Assembly: GCA_965223435.1 (NCBI GenBank)
Contig: CBDCWQ010000018.1
Span: forward strand, 186,001-250,000
Direction of reading: 5' to 3'
Origin: CBDCWQ01 sp965223435
GTDB lineage: Bacteria; Myxococcota; Kuafuiibacteriia; Kuafuiibacteriales; Kuafuiibacteriaceae
DNA length: 64,000 nucleotides
Below the pieces are notes generated by a model that was given only the letters and a program-made list of their open reading frames with translations, ran no database searches and was not told the origin of the DNA. Positions 13,301 through 22,300 of this stretch are shown piece after piece; the first letter of the stretch is position 1, and each line of letters begins with the position of its first letter. A program made the position numbers and the translations under genes.

Positions 13301-16300
13301 TGCCCCCGAAGCGTTTTACCTGGCGAGCGCACAAGAGGGACTGACCCGAGGACAAATGGGGCAAAACGTTCGGTTCCTTCGACAGTTCATCAACATGGAG
13401 GCCGCTGGCAATCTTCCCTACGTGGCCAGGATCTCCGGGGTTTCAGAGGCCCAGCTGCATCTCATGATGCGAACAGGCGCCTTCCGCGAATCCGATCTCC
13501 TCCGAATTCTGCGCGCACCTGAGCTGAACTTACTGGCCGACGAGATCGAGAGCTGGGCGAGCCTGTTTGTGGTCCTCAGTCCCGAAAGTGCGACCTGGCC
13601 GGCCGCGCTGCGCCGGGATGGGCCAGCTTCGACGGTCCTGGCTCTCCATCAGGAGATGTTCGAAAACGGTGCGTTGACCGCTCTCTTTGACGACTCCGTC
13701 GAAGCCCTGGCGCTCAGCGAGGCCTTCGAAGGTGTGGCTCAGGTCCATTTCATTCCGTTCAATCCGGTCCCCAAAGGTCAACCGGAAGAGGACGACAGTG
13801 TGTGTTTTGAGGTCTATCGGTACAACGGCAACCAGGCGGAGGCTTCGAAGATTTTCTTGAGTGCGTCCAGCGCCAGGGCCCACAAGATTGCGGACTGCGT
13901 AACCGCGTCTCCCTTTGTAGACCAGGACTTCGCATCCTTTTACGCGGACTTAACCTTTGAATCGACGTTTTCACCGCAGTATGCGGTGCGTCGCACCGAT
14001 GTGCCCTGGGTCCAATCCTTTCAGCAGGGCTACGCCATTGTTCCGCCCATGGGTTCCATGAACGAAACGGCCTACGCCACACCTTTGGTCGAGCGTTCGG
14101 CCATCAACCTCCAGGGCTGGAAGGGCATGACCGGGAACCCGCACGGCTTGTTTCAACTGGGGGCTGTTTTGGGTCTCGGCGAAGACAACCAACCCCAAAT
14201 TTCGGTGCCTGGCGAACTCAGTGGATGCCACAAACTGGCTGCGCTTCCGACCCACGGCATGGACTTCTCGGAGTTCATCCTTCTGTCTCCCCAGTCGGTC
14301 GAAAGCCATGTGGTAGAATTTGAGGAACACGATTGTTACCGGGGGCAGGCTTTCCCAGTCCGGCAAAATCACACCTACGTGATCTACCAAAAGCGGCTTC
14401 ACGACTGGCCAAAACAAGTTCTCGGCGGTGAGGTCACCGTGGTCTCTACGGGAGATGCCGATACGGCGCCGTCCGCCGCGTCCATCGAAGTTGCGGTGGC
14501 CGTCTTTTACACCGACGCCGCCCAAGCACAGATTCGTGCTCAACTCGAGGGTACTCCGGACGCACTCGACTCATGGACCCAAAAAATGCTCGCCAACGCG
14601 AACACCATTTTCGCGGACAGCAAGATTCCAGTGGCGTTTGTGGCCGCGCCGGGGACCCACGATGTTTCCATCCCCGAAATGAGCGGAAGTGGTGCCAACC
14701 TTGGGCGACTTCACGATGAAGGTGACGACCGGATGGAGCGCGCTTATCAAAATGGTAAGGCAGACTTGGTGGTGTTGGTTACCAGCGATCGGGCCCAGCC
14801 GCCGGTTGAGTTTGGGAGCCTCAACTGGGAGACGCTTCACAACGTTTCGGCGCTGACGTGGGACCAGAGTATCAAGCCCAGTCTCGCAGAAGCCTTCGGT
14901 CGTAATCTTGGTTGTAGAGACGATAGCCGGTCGGCAAACGTGTCCAGCTTTGATTCCGCCATCTTCCCATACGCATCGAGCCACACGTTTGCCGCCAATG
15001 GCCGTACCTACGTCACCTTAGGGGGACACGGCGGCGGTGGGACGAAGGTTGCCCTCTTCTCCAATCCAGAGGTCCTCTACAGCGGTCAACCCACCGGGAC
15101 GGCGACGAAAAACTGCGCCCGGGCCATCGAGGAGACCGCGGAGGTACTCCAGCATATCGACGGCCAGCGCCCATGGTTTGACCGCGATGAAAAGTCGCTC
15201 CTTTCCGGGTTGGCGGTGACCGGAGGAGATCCGAAGCTGGACGCCACAGAGGGCCAAAAGGATTCGGAGGAAGTCCGAACCTATGTGCTGACCAACAATG
15301 CCGACCACCCGGTGATTTGGCGGGCCGAAACGGTAGGTGGGTTGCTCGGTGAAGCAGCGATTCTCTCGATCACACCATCTCGGGGAACGCTCCCGTCGGG
15401 CGGGTCCATCCCCATCGAGGTGACCGTCCGAGCACTAGAACTGGAGGCGTTGGAGGCTGGTCAACACGCGCAAGAACTCTGGTTCTTGAGTGTCGGAAAC
15501 ATTGCGGGACGTACCCGCATTGGCGGCCAAGTGACGGTGGCTCCCGGCGCTGCAGACCCATCTAGCCTTTGGACCCTTACGCGCGGAAACCTGAGCCTGG
15601 ATCCCCAAGATCTCCCTCCCTTTATCGTGGTTCGCTCCAAGCTTGATGACCTCGGGGCGCCCATCTGCCAGCGGCTTAGGGCCACCCAACATCAGCGCTT
15701 CGGGTACACCCATAGCGCCGAAATCGTGGGAGCGCAGTTCGCGGATAAGAAACCTTGGCTCACTGTTTCGACTCAGGGCGATCTTTCGACCTCGAATCTA
15801 AGCGGGAGGCAATTCCTTGACATCGACGTGTGCCTTGACTTGCCGGCTGTCAAAACACTCCCGCTCGGGGTTCATGAGTGGTTTGGCCAGCTGAAGATGG
15901 TGTTCAAGCGGGGAGTTACTGGATATACCGTCCACCGATGGATCAAGCTCCAGATCCAAGACGGTCCTCTGGAAATTCTGGGCGCCGAAGACGGGCGCCT
16001 TCAAGTGGCTGCGGGTACCTGCACCACAGTGGGGGTGCGAAACAACAACACCGAGGAACCGGTGGGCTGGACCCCGATGGTCACATCCAAGGAAAATCTT
16101 GGACAGTCCACACCGGCCTTTTTTTTGGCGCCGGACACCCAGCAGTGGACCCACGCGGGGGAAGAAGGCCGTTTCGACGTCTGCAACCAGGTGGAATCCT
16201 CGGTGGGCACCACTACAGAGATCAGTCTGGTGGGGGGCGACGATCAAAAACTCACTTCGGTCACCATCGAGACGGTTCCTGAAGATCAGCTCGGCGAACC

Positions 16301-19300
16301 CCAAGACCAAGGTCTTCACGGTCAGCTCGGCATTGAGGAATGTGGTGTTTCGAGGTCGGCCGCGATTCGTGTCCCCTCGGGGTACTGGGGCTACGAGGTC
16401 ATTCCCAACGTGGTCGAGACCGGTGGCCAAGATCCCTTCTACATCGAAGTGCGTTTCCCCCAAACGACCGACCGAAAATCGGTGGTTCTCGAACTTGGCA
16501 ACAACATCCTCGGGCCAGAGGGTGAGCAGAGTGGAGATCGCGTTACGTTCAACGACCTCGGTCTGAGCCCCGACGAAAAGACCGACGGCGTGTACACTGC
16601 GGGACCGTTTTGGCAGTTGGCGGTCGCCGCAGGCACCCACCGACACGGCCCCCAAGGTGCGCGCATGGTGGAGGTCGGAAACCTCACGGGAATCTTCGGC
16701 GGCCGCAATCTCACGTTCAATACGCAGCCTCAGGTGGGCATCATCGATGCCGACCAGGTGGCCAAAGTGTCACCGCGGGAGGCCGATGCCAAGGTCACCA
16801 CCACCGACAACTTCGTGAACGTGTGCAGCAACGCCGGCTCCACTCAGTTGGTCCTTCGAAAAGAGCGGGGTGAAGCTTCGGTACGCACCTTGGCCGGTGC
16901 CGATCCGGCGATTTTGCCAAGAGCGGTCTACCGCGCGGGTATCCCAGACGCATTTGACCACATGTTCCAGATCTCCACGTACCATATTGAGAGCATGACC
17001 AACGCCAGTGAAAACGAGAGGGCCGGTGCGACCAGCTTAATCCGGAACAGCATCCATGGATTGAATGCGCCGTTCATCGACAAGGGCGTGTATGGGAGCA
17101 ATGCTCAGCTCCAGGCGATCACGTACCTCGATACCATGGTCGCAGGTCTCAACAGCTTCCGTGCTACGCACGAGCTGATGCACCGATGGGGCATCTATTT
17201 TAGCGGGCTCGCAGACGATTCAGGCAGCCACTACAAAGACCGGGTGGGCGTGCGAAGCGTTCTCGGCGGACGATCGTTGACATTACAGCCGAACGGGAAG
17301 GTCAAAGTCAGCTGCCCACCTATGACTTCGGCCCCGCTCCTCGACCGCTATTTGTTGGGGCTGGTGACTGCCGAACAGGCCGGCGATGTGCCTTACCTGG
17401 ACACCGATCGTCACCTAAAATGCGGTGAGGAAGTCGCTGGTGAGCTCTTGGGTCTCAGCGTCCAAGATATGGCAGAACGCTACGGTGCGCGTACGCCCAG
17501 CGGTCCGTTTTTTTATCGCATTGGATTTGTAGGCGAAAGTTTGGGTCGAAAACTGAACCGTACCGAAATGGCTTTTTATCACACCTATGCCGAGCACTAT
17601 ACTGCGCCGTCGAAGAAGGGCACCTGGCCGGCCTTGACCAACGAAAACTGGGTCGCCATTAGCGACTACTTCGGCGAGGATGTCCGGTTCGAGACCAGCA
17701 TCAGCGCCCCTCGCCAGGTTCCTGGCGAAAGCGTGCCGGTCGAAACCAAAGACCATCCGCTACCGCAATTTGGTGATGGCTGGGTGACGCTTTACGTTGA
17801 CAGCCAAAGCCAAGATCCGGCCTTTGGCGGACCCGACGCCCCCTACCACTCGGTTCACGACGCGTTGGTGGCCTCCAGGCACTGGCCTATCGCCGTTCGA
17901 ATCGTCGCGGGGTCTGACCCGCTGTTTCACTACGTGCGGCAGGATGCCGATATCATAGACCAGCTCTACGCGGGCGATGTGGTTCCGTGGCTCGATGGTG
18001 CACCGCATTTTCAGTTCAACACCTTCGATGTCGAGGATGCACCGGCCAGTATTCGAGGATTCCGAGTCTCTGGCGGTGTGCCAGAGCAGATTGTGTGTGC
18101 CCAGGGCAGCCGAAGTGTGCTCGGCGACGCCGACCAAAGTACCCTTTTCTTCGCTGAGCCGTTTTCGGTCGCGCCGAGTGGCCACGATGGCTTCGACTGG
18201 CTAGGTCACTTCCGGGTGAATGATCTCAAGACGAGGCAAGGCGTACTGCCTATCAAGGACAAGCCCCTTTACTGCGTGGCCGAGCTCGACGTCACCGACC
18301 ACGAGCTCTTCGACGACAGCCTCAAGTTGCTGGGTATCCGACCTCTCTCCCACGAGCACGTTGTTCTGACGCCAAAAAGCGGAGCGGTGTCTGGTGTGAC
18401 CCTCCATCTTCCCAGTGAGGCAACCACGCTTTATGAAGACGGTTTCACCCTCTACTCAGACGGGCGGGGCCGCATCAACTTTGAGTTCGAGAACGACCTG
18501 TCGAGCAACTGTCGCGTCCTGTTCATGATGCCCGCAGGCCTGAGCATCGCAGAAATTGCGGACCTCCCTGCGGTCGAATTGGTGAGCCATGAACAAGAAT
18601 GCGTTCCGGGAAGCTTCTACAGTGAGCAACTTCCCCTCCCCATCGATGTACCTTTCTTTGGGGCCGAAGCATCCGGAGGCGACGAATGGACGCTCTTTTT
18701 CCTGCCCGAAGGAGGGAGTCTGAGCAATCTGCGCGAACTCCACAGTGCAGGTCAGTTGACCGCAGTGACTCTTCAAACCGGTGCGTTGGTCGATGCGGTG
18801 GTGAGTGATGATGCGCCTACCGGGGGTGAGGATCTGATCTACTTCACCGAGGGGCACAAGACCCGCGCAGAAGTCACCCTCCGTGGTGTCAGCACCGATT
18901 TGAAGCTCTATCAGTTGCAGTTTAGGAACCCTCTGGGGAGTATCAGCGACAAGCGCTACAAAGTGCGAATCATCGACCATCCCGAACACGAAGCCCCCGG
19001 AAAGGTGCCCTACTACAAGAACTGGCTGAAGCCTGGCCTCCGAGACGGCCAAACGATGGAAGTAAACGGCGAAAGAAATGCGGCTGAGTGGTTCTTCGGA
19101 ACGGAGCTCCCCAACGATGATCTGGGCCGTGACAGATACACCATGGCGTTTGACCGCGATGAATTTGTGCGGGAGCTCGGCCACTACCCCCCGGACTGCG
19201 GGGCGGTTCCCAATGTGACGCCTTGCACGAAAACGGTCAACGGCGTCAAAACCATCAAGGTCATCATGACTTTTTCAGACGTGGATACCGAGGCGGTCTA

Positions 19301-22300
19301 TCAGCGTGAGCTTTGGGTGCACTTCGATCCAAAGGATCCGGTTCGCATCGATCCGCCGAAAAAGGTGGTGAAAGTCGGATCCGAGGATGTGGATTTTTCT
19401 TTTACCATCCACAACGACGGGGGCGCCCCCATCGAGTACAATGCGGCACCGCGCGTTGCGGGTGTGTTCTACGATCAATACGGTCTTGAAACGGGTAGTA
19501 TTATCAACGTCGTAAGCCGGAGCAAGGTGCGGTTCACCGTTCCGGCTTACGGCAGCTACACCCATACCATGACGGCACATGGCCAAAAATTCGAAGGGCT
19601 CTACTACGATCCGATGTTGGTCTTTCAACTGAATGAGACCTGGGGACGATCGCTTATTCGCCCCACCTATCAGGTCGACTTCGATACCGGCCTCGATCCG
19701 AATCCGGTGCTGTGGGACAACTTTGCGGTCGAAGGCGAGCGAGAAGCGAACAAATTCGGTCGGATCGGTCTGCTGGACGACGGGACCGTTGGGGCGGACG
19801 GACACCTCAAGATAAAAGCTCAGACGCTCATCGTCAGCGACGAGTCACTCGCTCCGGAGCCCGACTTCCTTGCAGCCTGGAGAGAGGTGGGCAAAGACTT
19901 GAGTCGATTCAACACCCTACACTTTGATGCGGCCGCCTTGAACAAGAGCAGCGTCGGACAGACAGTGCACGTGCGGTTGGTGGAACAGGGTGGTGCGGCT
20001 TGGGTTTCGGGCCGGACCAGCCTCACTGAAAGCTACCAAACCATCGTGGTAGGCCTGAACGAGACTTACTTCAAACCTGAGGGCAAGGCGCTAGGCCAAC
20101 TATCGAAACAAGTTCGAGACATCGCTTTTGTGTTTACCAGCCCTGAAGGCGTCTCGGAGCGGGTTGAATTCGGCATCAAGCATGTGCTGCCCAACAAAGC
20201 AGAGGTCGTCGAGGTGCAGAACGTCCTCGGAGCAGTGGTGCCCGTTTCACCGCATCCAGCGGTGGTCGACCCAGAGCCCGAGGTGGAACCAGAGCCTGAA
20301 GAAGAAGAAGTACCCGAAGAAGTACCCGATGATGTGTCGGTGTCTCCGCATGAGCGGATTCAGGTTTTTCGCAAGCGAGTCCCTTGGTACGACGTGTTGG
20401 CTGACCGCGTTTCCATCAAAGGCGAAAACCGGACCATCAACGGGGTTCTCTTCGAAGTCCGGAGCAAATACGGCCTGCTGGAGCCGAGCGGCGGCCAGGC
20501 GTATTTCCCCGCTGGCAAGAATGCTGACATTCATTTCACGCCGAACTTCGAGCGGCTCAATGTTCTCCCAGGCGATGAGGTTATCGAGGTCATCTATTTC
20601 GAAAACGAGGCGCTCGGCATGAAGGGCCAAGTGCCCGTCTGGATTGAGCTCGGCCTCACCGGGGGTCGGGGCCCGGGAGTCGGGGATGATGATCCGGGCG
20701 CCAACGATCGGCTCTTTTTCTCAGATTTTGAAACCACGCCGGACTGTGATGAAGCGTGTCAGGAATGGAACGTCGCCGTCCCAGGCGGTCAGCTCGTTGA
20801 AGGTGAACCCCCAAGCGACGTTACGGCCAAGACGGAACGGATGTCAGGTGGCAACCGACTGGTGTTCTCGCATCCGAGACTCTCCGAATGGGGTGCTGCG
20901 TACAAGGCGTTGGACATCGATTTGACCCGGTTCGAGGCCATCAGCTTTGAGGTCCAGGCCGTCAAGTACAAGTCAGAAAGCGCGATCAATGCAGGCTGCG
21001 TGAACATTCGGTTCTCCGAGGATGACCAAGACCATTGGGCATCGGAACGGTTCCAAATCAGCGCTGACAAGGAAGTCACCATTGTGGTGCCGCTCAAAGG
21101 ACTGAAGGGCGATGGATCTGATGGCAGTCCCAGCAGTTCCAGCTACAAGAAGCGTAATTTTGATCAGATCGCACAGATTGCCTTTTCTTTCTTTCCCAAC
21201 GTTCTTCCGGGCCAATTTGACGATGTCGCGTTCAGTATTGACAGCATTCGGGGCCACGCTCAGCTTCCAGAAAGTGTGACCAACCCGAACTGCAATCTGG
21301 TGACCGCGGAGGCCCCCGAGACCGAGGGCGACATCGTGATTCAGGGCAGCCTCAATCCGATGTCGAGCGTGAGAGATCTTCTCACGACCAAGTCCTTAAC
21401 CTATGACAGGTTGGCCCAGCGGGTCCTTGATCAAGCGCTCAGTGGTATGTCTTGGACCAAAGGCGATACCGACAACGAGGGGAAAAAGGTACCTCACTGG
21501 AATCCGGGCTTCGCGAATCCCAACCTATTCATTCAAATCCACGAAAGTTCTGCAAATACCCCAGAGTATCTGATTGCCGAAATCGTCCACCAGATCACAC
21601 ACCATAGGGATCACCAAAAAGGCCAATTCACGCATCCGGTCGCCTGCCGAGACGCAACCAAGCGGGGGTGTGCAGAGCCCACACCGGGCAGGCCGGCGTC
21701 GCCGATGTCCGAGCGGCAATGGCGCGACTTCTACTACTCCCAGTGGTTGCGCGCTGAGGCCGAAGCCGTCTTCAACTCGATGAAGGTTCTTGCGGAGATC
21801 TATGGCGAGAAGACTGTGAACATAAAGGATTTCTTGAGTCTCAAAGGCGGTGACACGCGCCCAGCAGAAGCAGCATTCCACGACTACTTGCAAGGACGCG
21901 GGAGTGAAGAGTCGGTCATCAGAAGACTCATGATTCTGGTCCAACACCGGCGAGAGTGGTACGGGGCCCAACTCGGTCCCCGACTCAATGAGCGCCTCAT
22001 GGATGTCTGGGGATACGGCATGGAGGAACGTGCCACGGATGCCACCAAGATCTTGGGCAGCCCTCAAGAAGAATGGACGCGAATGCAAATGCGCGACGAG
22101 TACGGACACTACAATCAAAGCGAGGATTCGAGAGACCAAGATTTTACCTGGTATCGCGAGTTTTTCCCGCCCGATCGGGGTGTCCTCCGGCACCAATACA
22201 ACGGCTTCAAAGACACCTTGGATTCGGACGGTCAGTTTCAGTCTTGTGGTGACGACGAGATACTCTTCACGCCCGTGCCCTGTTCCGGCGCTGCACCGGT

